A program made the translations under genes and the position numbers. Positions 12,989 to 20,250 of a DNA stretch of 64,000 nucleotides are shown piece by piece. Position 1 is the first letter of the stretch, and each line of letters starts with the position of its first letter. The notes under the pieces were generated by a model that was not told the DNA's origin, made no database searches, and was given only the letters and a program-made list of their open reading frames with translations. Origin of the DNA: Candidatus Thiodiazotropha endoloripes (GTDB taxonomy: Bacteria > Pseudomonadota > Gammaproteobacteria > Chromatiales > Chromatiaceae); the NCBI GenBank assembly GCA_001709035.1, contig LVKA01000011.1, positions 1,116,001 to 1,180,000 on the forward strand, written 5' to 3'.

Positions 12989-13323
12989 TCCTGGCATAGA
13001 CGCTGGCTCTGCTTCAACCATCCTGCTATTTGGCCTGACGTGCAATCGCTTCATTGAGCCAGTGCATGAATCAGCGGATCTTCTGTTCTGTCCAGCTTTG
13101 CGCAGATGGCGTGTCCGGCTTAATTCTTGTTTAAATACTAAGCAGACTGAAGAATCCGAGATTTCATGGATTAACGGACTCATGTTTCCTGGCTACCGAC
13201 AAGCAAAATTGAAAATGAATAAAATTGTCGTCCATTGGGAAAGTTAGACCAATCACCGGCGTATTTCAGAATCAGCGGTTATCAAACTATAATTGCTTTG
13301 AGAACCAACACCAACGACCAATA
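12989..13323. other. Intergenic stretch, nothing convincing
   Basis: About 335 bp between tilS and the next plus-strand gene. Both strands have short frames without ribosome sites or family resemblance. No hairpin with a U tract is evident. Confidence 0.4.
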
Positions 13324-13767
13324 ATGAATTACGATACGCTACTAGAAGGACTTCGGGAGTTGTCGAATACCGCATTCCCCAGGGTTTGTACTAACTGTGG
13401 TAAGGAGTACCCCGATTTAAAAACCTTCATCTCTGAAACTCAGCAGTTGGAGGGACGGAGCGGACTCATGGAGAATATCGGTTGCCCCGAGGAAGGGGAT
13501 GATCCGATCGTTGAACTCTATCGGAACTGTAGTTGTGGTTCTACATTGATGGAGTTTTTTTCAGATCGCCGGGATACTTCAGAGATTGGCTTGCGAAGAC
13601 GGCATTTGTTTGACGAGCTATTAGCGCAATTGGTTGAGATGGGTATCGCAAGTGAGGAAGCCAGGAACGAATTAAAATTATTCTTAAGAACAGGAGAAAG
13701 CCACCGGTTGCAGAAAATGGGTATTCGTACTTCGTTCGGAACGCCTGGTAAATCTCCTGAACCCTGA
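13324..13767 (+). CDS. Uncharacterised zinc-ribbon-like protein
   Basis: 147 aa with CTNCGKEYPDLKTF near residue 22 and NCSCGSTLMEFFSDRRD near residue 77. The CxxC and CxC pairs could bind one zinc ion. The C-terminal part is helical and charged. The ATG at 13324 begins a sensible protein (MNYDTLLEGLREL), but there is no Shine-Dalgarno-like sequence before it; the frame is open back to 13225 with unpromising sequence. I do not recognise a named family and cannot assign a function. It is followed by a dispersed-repeat copy at about 13842-13895. Confidence 0.65.
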   Translation: MNYDTLLEGLRELSNTAFPRVCTNCGKEYPDLKTFISETQQLEGRSGLMENIGCPEEGDDPIVELYRNCSCGSTLMEFFSDRRDTSEIGLRRRHLFDELLAQLVEMGIASEEARNELKLFLRTGESHRLQKMGIRTSFGTPGKSPEP

Positions 13768-13841
13768 AATCAACAAGACATCCCGCTCTAATTAGTCTGG
13801 ACTTCTGATGGATGAGGGTTCATTAGAGATGAATCATCTGC

Positions 13842-13895
13842 TGTAGGGTGGGGCCATGCCCCACAAAATAGGGTTTGAGTAAGCACCATTCAGGT
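13842..13895. repeat. Partial copy of the miniature inverted-repeat element
   Basis: GTAGGGTGGGGCCATGCCCC followed after a short spacer by GAGTAAGCACCATTCAGG. The same two blocks, in the same order, form the right arm of the complete element at 34222-34368 (there as TAAGTAAGTACCATTCGG). Only one arm is present here, so this is a degenerate or truncated copy. Confidence 0.65.
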
Positions 13896-13980
13896 CTGTT
13901 TAGTATTACCCTGTGCAGACTATCAATCTTTGATTGTGAGTCACTGCCATGGCTTATACCATTCAAACCCTAGGAGAGTT

Positions 13981-14514
13981 TTACCAGATTAAATCGTCAG
14001 GTACCTGATAATCAGAATAGGGATCATCCTCTGAGGTTGGCTTTTCCTCAGTCAGGTCGATGACCAGACTGGGATTACGTTGACGGATTTTTTCGGCGAT
14101 ATCATTCGGAACCAACTCGAATACTCCGTTGCAATTCACAATGATGAGTTTTTTAGAGATGATCAGTTTATGGGTCTCCGCTGATACATACATCTGTTTG
14201 ACTTTGCCTTTATTATCGAAATAGAAGGGTTTGTCATCTTCGTGATTGCTGCGTGGGTGGCGATGGGTATCGACCAGCTGTTTGATCTGTCCGGCAATTT
14301 CCCGCTGTTTTCGAGCCTCTTCACGGCGCAGGTTGAGTTCCCGGTCTTTGGCCGCTTTCTCCTGCTGTCTCAGTTGTTGTGCGGTAGGTTGGGCAGTCTG
14401 TTTTTTGTTTCGCTGCTGGCGTGACTGCTTGCGAAGCTCTTTGTCGGCTTTGTTGGCCTTGTTTTTATCTATCAATCCAGCTTTCAGGAGTTGATCTTGA
14501 AGTGTATTTCCCAC
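13981..14514 (-). CDS. DUF2058 family protein (YaiL-like)
   Basis: 177 aa. The first 90 residues are a highly charged helical region (KANKADKELRKQSRQQRNKK onward), and the C-terminal part has YFDNKGKVKQMYVSAETHK, LIIVNCNGVFELVP and AEKIRQRNPSLVIDL, the conserved core of DUF2058 nucleoproteins. E. coli YaiL is the reference member; its role is not well defined, but a nucleic-acid association is suggested by the basic coiled region. Transcribed alone on the minus strand. Confidence 0.85.
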   Translation of the reverse strand: MGNTLQDQLLKAGLIDKNKANKADKELRKQSRQQRNKKQTAQPTAQQLRQQEKAAKDRELNLRREEARKQREIAGQIKQLVDTHRHPRSNHEDDKPFYFDNKGKVKQMYVSAETHKLIISKKLIIVNCNGVFELVPNDIAEKIRQRNPSLVIDLTEEKPTSEDDPYSDYQVPDDLIW

Positions 14515-14748
14515 GGTAGTACGCCTCGTATAGAGTCAGTCTATATAGATGGATGAGGAGGTCGGCTAATAGAGAAACTTGCATCTGGTCAGGTTATGAG
14601 TGGGCATGTCGCACCTAAAACAGACCGTCTCTGTCAGATTGAGAATTATACTGCTTTGGTAAGAATTGCCAACAGCTTGCGGATAGTGATGTGAAGGGTA
14701 AGAGATGGTGAGATCTGATCCGATATATCGGGTAGACGATCTATCATC

Positions 14749-16611
14749 TCAATACACATCATCCTCTTTCCACATCTCCGGGATAAAACGGAGAACCTTA
14801 TTGCGCCCGGTATCTTTTGCCTGGTAGAGGGCAACGTCCGCATACTTGACCACTTGCCAGAAGCTACTGCTGTCATCGGGGTAACCGGAGACACCCACAG
14901 AAATGGTTCTCTGGACGACCGTGCCTGTCAGCTCGACTTTCATGTTTTCGATGGCTTCACGTATTTTCTCGGCAACCTGCAGACCCTTTTCCGGATCAGT
15001 ATCACGTAAAACAATCAGAAACTCCTCACCACCGTAACGGATCACAAGATCTGAGGCTCTTACGCAGCTGGTCAGTGTCTTGGCCAGTGCCTTCAGTGTG
15101 GCATCCCCAGCTTCATGTCCGTAGGTGTCGTTGATCTGTTTGAAATAGTCCAGATCCGCCATCAGCACGGAAAAGCTGGTTTTGTTACGATCGGTGTAGG
15201 AGACAAGAATGTCCACGTACTCTTGCAGAAATCGTCTGTTGTGAAGGCCGGTCATCGGGTCACGTAACGCTGATTCCCTCAGGGTACTCATCAGTCTTTT
15301 CGCTTCCAGTACCGGTGCGGCCTCTCGCAAGTAGACTTCGATAAAGGGCATCATGTTGCAGGCCAGTGCCTTACGGTCCCGGTCGGTCACTACCTGTACA
15401 ACACCGCCTACGGAGCCCGACTGTATCATCGGTATGCAGACGTGATAAGCATCCGCCTGATCATCCCTGGGGGAGAAGGCTGTGCAGATGCCGGTCGTGC
15501 TCATCCCATCCACCACATGTCCGGTACGTTTGGCGCGGCAGGCATCGGCACGGACCAGGATCTGTGGGTCACACCAGCAGCAGTCCTGTCCCGGAATCCC
15601 ATCAACCACCATCGGCGTGAGTTTGTTTTTACTTGAGGCCACTTCATAGATTGAGAAGTGATCGATCATGAAATCGTCGTTGATGACTTTTGAAAGGCGC
15701 CAGTAGACCTCCTCCTTGGTTTCATCTTCTTCGATCGCCTGTTTGAAACGGGAGACGTCCTCAAGACTCTCCACCATTTCGATGGTTGTCGCCAGCTGAT
15801 TCTCACCAATCGGTTGGTTATAGCGTATCAATCCAGCCACTTTGTGGGCGATTCCTTCAAGGCCCTTGCTCAACAGAACCAGCAGGACATTGAGGTCTTT
15901 TGCAATCTGTCCCACCTCATCGTCGCTTTGATGCTGGATTCTGGCAGAAAAATCCCCTTTGCGTGCCCCGTGAACCGCATGCTGTACCGCTTCAGCTGTA
16001 TCGATCAGCGGTTTGATCAAGCGTCTCGAGAATCCCATGGAGACAACGGCAAACAATCCAATCACTAAAGCCATGAACAGGACGATCAGAAATGCCTGGT
16101 CACGTTGTTCCTCGATTGAGAGGTAGAGTGATACAGCGCCCAGCACATCGCCTTTTGCCACCTGATGGCACTGCAGGCAGTGTGGCTCATTTTCACTCTG
16201 TGCCACGTATGGGATGGTGGCGCGAAACAGTTGGTTACCATTGGAATCGACCAGGCCGAAGAAGGGTTTTGCCGTTTGAATTACCTGTTTGTCGATGGAG
16301 TCGAGTTGCTGTTCAGACTTCAGACCGGGGCCGAACTGTTTGACCACACCAGGTCCCCGCACCACTCTGACATCGAACAGTCCCTTGACCGCAGCCAACC
16401 GATCGAGAAAAGTCTTGCGTTTATCGATCGTCCCATTGACCATCGACTCGGTAAGATGCACCCGGACGATTTCTGCGGCTGTTCGGGCCTGATCTTCGGC
16501 GGTGCTGAGAGCAAAATACCTGAAAGAGAAAAGGCTGGCCCCCACCAGGGCAGCCACCATGATCACAGTGAGGATGAAAAAAAATGTGGTTGTCTTTCGT
16601 TTGAGGCCCAT
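14749..16611 (-). CDS. Membrane diguanylate cyclase with periplasmic c-type haem motif, HAMP and GAF-like domain
   Basis: 620 aa. Order: transmembrane helix 1 (about residues 8-28), a periplasmic sensor with a single haem-attachment motif CLQCH (about 143-147), transmembrane helix 2 (about 170-190), HAMP linker, a GAF-like cytosolic region with an unusual cysteine cluster (DCCWCDPQ, then ADACRAKRTGH), and a C-terminal GGDEF domain with DPMTGLHNRRFLQEY and an intact GGEEF active site (about residue 527). It should make cyclic di-GMP in response to something sensed by periplasmic haem, such as redox state or a gas; the signal is inferred. The ATG at 16611 is chosen over 16632 because GGAGGGG lies 7 bases before it. 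Confidence 0.92.
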   Translation of the reverse strand: MGLKRKTTTFFFILTVIMVAALVGASLFSFRYFALSTAEDQARTAAEIVRVHLTESMVNGTIDKRKTFLDRLAAVKGLFDVRVVRGPGVVKQFGPGLKSEQQLDSIDKQVIQTAKPFFGLVDSNGNQLFRATIPYVAQSENEPHCLQCHQVAKGDVLGAVSLYLSIEEQRDQAFLIVLFMALVIGLFAVVSMGFSRRLIKPLIDTAEAVQHAVHGARKGDFSARIQHQSDDEVGQIAKDLNVLLVLLSKGLEGIAHKVAGLIRYNQPIGENQLATTIEMVESLEDVSRFKQAIEEDETKEEVYWRLSKVINDDFMIDHFSIYEVASSKNKLTPMVVDGIPGQDCCWCDPQILVRADACRAKRTGHVVDGMSTTGICTAFSPRDDQADAYHVCIPMIQSGSVGGVVQVVTDRDRKALACNMMPFIEVYLREAAPVLEAKRLMSTLRESALRDPMTGLHNRRFLQEYVDILVSYTDRNKTSFSVLMADLDYFKQINDTYGHEAGDATLKALAKTLTSCVRASDLVIRYGGEEFLIVLRDTDPEKGLQVAEKIREAIENMKVELTGTVVQRTISVGVSGYPDDSSSFWQVVKYADVALYQAKDTGRNKVLRFIPEMWKEDDVY

Positions 16612-16902
16612 ATTGGAACCCCTCCAGGTCATGCTAGGACGGAATTCTCAGGTTATTCATTAACCTAGAAATGAATAGCGGCGGGCTTCTCCACTTCTTT
16701 AAATCCTAATTAGTCAGGTTTCGTGACCGCTTTGGCACATATCTCAGAACTGGCGGAATGTGCTGATAGTCTGGTGGCGACTGAAATTAGCGAGGTGGTG
16801 AATGAGCGGGTTAAGCTGACATCAGATTTGCCTGAAGGTCAGGGGATGTCGGGTGAGTTATGAGCGAATAGGCAATAACTTTTTGACGCTGGCGGCACCG
16901 GT

Positions 16903-16933
16903 AATGGTCATCCCGGCGCAGGCCGGGATTCAG
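16903..16933. repeat. Palindromic REP-like element
   Basis: ATCCCGGC-gca-GGCCGGGAT forms a strong stem in the gap between the diguanylate cyclase gene and the 3' end of cnoX. The motif resembles the dispersed CATTCCGGCGAAGGCCGGAAT palindromes common in proteobacterial intergenic DNA. On the minus strand it could also help end cnoX transcription. Only one copy is in the window. Confidence 0.55.
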
Positions 16934-16962
16934 CAATTTCAATCAGCTCCTAATGTATGGAC

Positions 16963-17826
16963 TCAATGCAGGAAGTTAAACATCCTGTTGCGAAAACGCT
17001 TCACCAGTTCACCCTGACCGCCGAGCATTTCGAATACCTTCAGCATCTCTTTCTGTGCCAGGTTATCTCCGTATGCACGATCCTTTTGTAGCAGGGTCAT
17101 CAGCAGCTCAAGTGCAGCCTCATGGTCGTTTTCCATGATTTTGTGAGAGGCCAGCAGATGCAGGGCTTCGCTATCGGCCGGATTTTCCTGAAGTCGCTTT
17201 TCCAGCTCTTCAACCGGTGGGCTGTCGGCTGTGGCACGGTCAAACTGGATGCGGGTCAACATGGCCATCACGTCCGGGTTCTGTTTCTCTTCATCCGGCA
17301 GCGCATTGAGGATGTTCTCAGCCTCTTCCAGCTTACCCAGTGTTGCCAGATAACGGGCATAGGCCAGGCGGATTCTTGGGTTCTCCGGATCCTGGTCGCT
17401 GGCTTGTTTCAACAGAGTGCCTGCCTGTTCCGTATTCCCCTGCAGTAGGAGTGCTTCGGCTTGCTCCACGAGTCCGTCCGACTCCCTGGGAATGACTTTG
17501 TCGAGGATCTTGCGAATCTCCGCTTCCGGCAGGGCGCCCATGAACTCATCGACCTCCTGGCCCTGAAAAAAGAGCTTAACAGTGGGGATGCTGCGGATCT
17601 GAAAATGTCCGGCAAGGGGTTGCTGCTCTTCCGTATTGACCTTTGCCAGGAGGAATTTCCCCTGGTACTCATCGGCCAGTTTGGCAAGGATCGGCATCAA
17701 GGCTTTGCACGGATTGCACCATTCCGCCCAGAAGTCCACCAGTACCGGCCTCTCCATGGATGCAGCCAGGACCATTTGCTGAAAATTTTCAGCGGTTGCA
17801 TCGAAGATGTATGGTGAGTCCGCCAT
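16963..17826 (-). CDS. cnoX: Thioredoxin-TPR chaperedoxin (CnoX/YbbN)
   Basis: 287 aa. An N-terminal thioredoxin domain (about residues 1-110) is followed by a helical TPR-like C-terminal region, the CnoX/YbbN layout. CnoX holds unfolding proteins during oxidative stress and passes them to chaperonins. The active-site motif is WCNPCK, so it has both cysteines, whereas E. coli YbbN lacks the first; this protein may therefore have redox activity like the Caulobacter form. The cis-proline segment SIPTVKLFF is present. It is divergent from trxC, with about 215 bp between the starts that probably holds promoters for both. Confidence 0.92.
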   Translation of the reverse strand: MADSPYIFDATAENFQQMVLAASMERPVLVDFWAEWCNPCKALMPILAKLADEYQGKFLLAKVNTEEQQPLAGHFQIRSIPTVKLFFQGQEVDEFMGALPEAEIRKILDKVIPRESDGLVEQAEALLLQGNTEQAGTLLKQASDQDPENPRIRLAYARYLATLGKLEEAENILNALPDEEKQNPDVMAMLTRIQFDRATADSPPVEELEKRLQENPADSEALHLLASHKIMENDHEAALELLMTLLQKDRAYGDNLAQKEMLKVFEMLGGQGELVKRFRNRMFNFLH

Positions 17827-18042
17827 GTTCAGTTCCTCTGTCGGTTTTTTGCAAAAGGAGCGACATTATACTGAAAAATCACAAACCTATAGAGTCTTGA
17901 AATCAGATCCTCTCGCCCCAACTGATTAACCAACCTGAAGAGGTTTCGAAAAACTGCTGCCCAGACCGGGTATGGGTCTGCCTGGGTGGTGAGATTGTCA
18001 ATAGCGGCCGATAGCCCAGGTGTGGCGAATAGGTAAGTTGTA

Positions 18043-18486
18043 ATGAGTGAATTTACGCATTTGGTATGCCCCCATTGTGATGGCATCAATCGTCTTCCGG
18101 CTGGTCGTTCAGCGGAACAGGCTAATTGCGGCAAGTGCCATCAGCCACTGTTTGCCGGGCAGCCTCTGTCGCTCAATGAGGGGCGTTTTTTACGTCATCT
18201 GCAAAAGAGTGACCTGCCTCTGCTGGTTGATTTCTGGGCCCCCTGGTGCGGGCCTTGCAGAATGATGGCACCGGCTTTCGAAGCGGCGGCGAAACAGTTA
18301 GAGCCGCAAATCCGGCTGATCAAGGTGAATACTGAAGAGGCTCAACAGCTTGGTATGCAGTATGGTATCCGCAGTATTCCCACTTTGATGCTGATCCACC
18401 GGGGTAAGGAGCTGGCCCGCCAGGCTGGCGCCATGGATCAGGCCGGTATCGTCAGCTGGACCAGAAACCAATTGATAGGAATCTAG
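18043..18486 (+). CDS. trxC: Thioredoxin 2 with N-terminal zinc finger
   Basis: 147 aa. The N terminus has two CxxC pairs (CPHCDG and CGKCHQ) that bind zinc in TrxC, followed by a thioredoxin fold with the catalytic WCGPCRMMAP motif (about residue 69) and the cis-proline region SIPTLMLI. Reduces protein disulfides in the cytoplasm and is tied to oxidative stress in E. coli. Its placement back to back with cnoX makes a thiol-stress pair. A U-tract hairpin follows at 18596-18626. Confidence 0.94.
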   Translation: MSEFTHLVCPHCDGINRLPAGRSAEQANCGKCHQPLFAGQPLSLNEGRFLRHLQKSDLPLLVDFWAPWCGPCRMMAPAFEAAAKQLEPQIRLIKVNTEEAQQLGMQYGIRSIPTLMLIHRGKELARQAGAMDQAGIVSWTRNQLIGI

Positions 18487-18497
18487 GATCAAGTGGA

Positions 18498-18527
18498 TAG
18501 ACAGATTTACCCGACATAAAGTACAAT
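18498..18527 (+). promoter_or_regulatory. Candidate sigma-70 promoter upstream of carA
   Basis: TAGACA and TACAAT are separated by 18 bases. If used, the transcript would run through the hairpin at 18596-18626 before carA. Read by eye only. Confidence 0.4.
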
Positions 18528-18595
18528 ATACGGCCATCAGATCCGGGGTGATTCTTAACACTTTTCATTCCCGGAGCAGCATTTGAATTTTTTAG

Positions 18596-18626
18596 GGGGC
18601 AGGCACTTAGCGGTCTGCCCCTTTTT
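18596..18626 (+). terminator. Rho-independent terminator, or attenuator before carA
   Basis: GGGGCAG pairs perfectly with CTGCCCC (7 bp, 12-base loop) and is followed by TTTTT. It may end trxC transcription (110 bp upstream). It also lies between a candidate promoter and the carA start, so it could act in the carAB leader. No leader peptide is visible, which favours the simple trxC terminator. Confidence 0.75.
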
Positions 18627-18649
18627 GCACGCCTGTAACGGAGAGATCC

Positions 18650-19786
18650 TTGAGAAAACCAGCAGTTCTGGTCCTGGAAGATGGCAGCCAATTCCAGGGT
18701 GAGTCCATCGGTGCCGAGGGACAAACCGTCGGTGAGGTGGTTTTCAACACCGCCATGACCGGCTATCAGGAAATATTGACTGATCCGTCCTATCGTCAGC
18801 AGATTGTCACGTTGACCTATCCCCATATCGGTAATACCGGTATCAATCAGGAGGATGAGGAGTCCGGCCAGATTCATGCCGCAGGCCTGGTGATACGGGA
18901 TCTGCCTCTGATAACCAGTAACTGGCGCTCGGAAGAGTCGCTGGATCACTATCTGGAGCGTAATGGTGTGGTTGCCATCGCCGGTATCGATACCAGGCGA
19001 CTGACCAGGATTCTGCGTGAAAAGGGTGCTCTGAGCGGCTGTATCATCGCCGGTGATGCCCCGGATCTCTCAGCGGCCGGCAAGTTGGCTCAGGGGTTCC
19101 CCGGTCTTAAAGGTATGGATCTCGCCAAAGAGGTCACCACCTCAGCCAGCTATCAGTGGTCTCAGGGCACCTGGTCACTGGAAGAGGGGCTGCCGGATGG
19201 CGCAGCCTCCGAGTCGCTGCCATACCATGTGGTCACCTACGATTTTGGCGTCAAACGCAACATTCTGCGGATGTTGTCGGACCGGGGTTGTCGCCTCACC
19301 GTGGTGCCTGCCCAGACACCCGCCGAAGAGGTTCTGGCGATGCAGCCTGACGGGGTGTTTCTCTCCAATGGCCCGGGTGATCCGGAACCCTGTGACTATG
19401 CCATTGAAGCCATCGGAAAGATTATCGACAGCGATCTGCCGGTATTCGGCATCTGTCTCGGGCATCAACTGCTGGCCCTGGCATCGGGCGCCAAGACAGT
19501 GAAGATGAAATTCGGCCATCACGGCGCCAACCATCCGGTGCAGGATCTGGAAAAAGGCAACGTGATGATCAGTAGCCAGAACCATGGCTTTGCCGTGGAC
19601 GAGGCCTCACTGCCTGACTGCCTGACCCCCATACATCGCTCACTGTTTGACGGTACGTTGCAAGGTATCCACCGCACCGACAAACCGGCATTCAGTTTCC
19701 AGGGACACCCGGAAGCCAGCCCCGGTCCACATGATGTGGCCCCAGTCTTCGATCACTTTATCGAGTTGATAGAAGTCCGCAAATAA
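18650..19786 (+). CDS. carA: Carbamoyl phosphate synthase small (glutaminase) subunit
   Basis: 378 aa. Hydrolyses glutamine and channels ammonia to CarB for carbamoyl phosphate, the precursor of arginine and pyrimidines. Visible: the N-terminal CPSase domain with [17 protein letters not shown], and the C-terminal class I amidotransferase domain with the nucleophile in [11 protein letters not shown] and the His-Glu pair in [11 protein letters not shown]. The start is TTG at 18650 with GGAGAG 4 bases upstream. The final residues VRK and the stop codon lie inside the left terminal repeat of the inserted cassette, so the cassette has shaped the carA 3' end. Confidence 0.97.
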   Translation: MRKPAVLVLEDGSQFQGESIGAEGQTVGEVVFNTAMTGYQEILTDPSYRQQIVTLTYPHIGNTGINQEDEESGQIHAAGLVIRDLPLITSNWRSEESLDHYLERNGVVAIAGIDTRRLTRILREKGALSGCIIAGDAPDLSAAGKLAQGFPGLKGMDLAKEVTTSASYQWSQGTWSLEEGLPDGAASESLPYHVVTYDFGVKRNILRMLSDRGCRLTVVPAQTPAEEVLAMQPDGVFLSNGPGDPEPCDYAIEAIGKIIDSDLPVFGICLGHQLLALASGAKTVKMKFGHHGANHPVQDLEKGNVMISSQNHGFAVDEASLPDCLTPIHRSLFDGTLQGIHRTDKPAFSFQGHPEASPGPHDVAPVFDHFIELIEVRK

Positions 19787-20240
19787 ACGCGAATGAACGC
19801 AAATGGATTTGTAGGTGATCGGCAAGGAGAGGCCATATCCAAACGCGTCATTGGATGTGGTTTTGAGGGCAGCAATGTACTGGAGGCGGGTTTTTTAAGC
19901 TGGTTTACGAGAATGCACTCTGTCAGGAACTCAAACGTGTTGGGTTGGCTTTTGAGAGGCAGAAGAATTTACATGTCAGATACAAAGGACAGGCTGTTGG
20001 GCGCTACGTGGCAGATATTGTTGCTGAGAACAAACTGCTGGTGGAACTCAAGGCTTTGTCGCAACTGACTAGGGAGCATCATGCCCAGGTGATGAACTAC
20101 CTTCGAGCGACTGGGTTAAGTGTTGGATTGTTGCTGGATTTTGGTACACCTCGTCTAGGCGTACGAAGAGTCTTTTGGCAACATGACGATAGATCGATTA
20201 TTTAGTTTATATTTGCGTTCATTCGCGTTTTTTTGCGGAC
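19775..20240 (+). mobile_element. 466-bp inverted-repeat cassette inserted between carA and carB
   Basis: The left end (19775-19804) begins GTCCGCAAATAAACGCG and the right end (20211-20240), read on the other strand, begins GTCCGCAAAAAAACGCG; the two 30-bp ends match at 29 positions. The ends are built from repeated AACGCGAAT/GAACGCAAAT-like units. Between them lies a frameshifted GxxExxY gene. The cassette ends 10 bp before the carB start, leaving its ribosome site (AAGAG) intact. No target duplication is evident. Related ends occur at 49350-49508 and a single end at 24410-24425. The mechanism of movement is unknown. Confidence 0.8.
19793..20205 (+). pseudogene. GxxExxY family (PD-(D/E)XK-like) gene with one frameshift
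   Basis: The first frame gives KRVIGCGFEGSNVLEAGF from the ATG at 19793. After the TTTTTT run at about 19889-19894 the family match continues one base over as KLVYENALCQELKRVGLAFE, then GRYVADIVAENKLLVELKAL, HHAQVMNYLRATGL and LLDFGTPRLGVRR, stopping at 20203-20205. The D...ExK pattern (ADIVAENKLLVELK) fits the PD-(D/E)XK nuclease fold assigned to this family (PDDEXK_3). A single-base change in the T run would restore about 137 residues. The N-terminal few residues are encoded by the terminal repeat. Frameshift by slippage, true decay and assembly error are all possible. No enzymatic function is established for the family. Confidence 0.85.
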
Positions 20241-20250
20241 TCAAGAGTTA

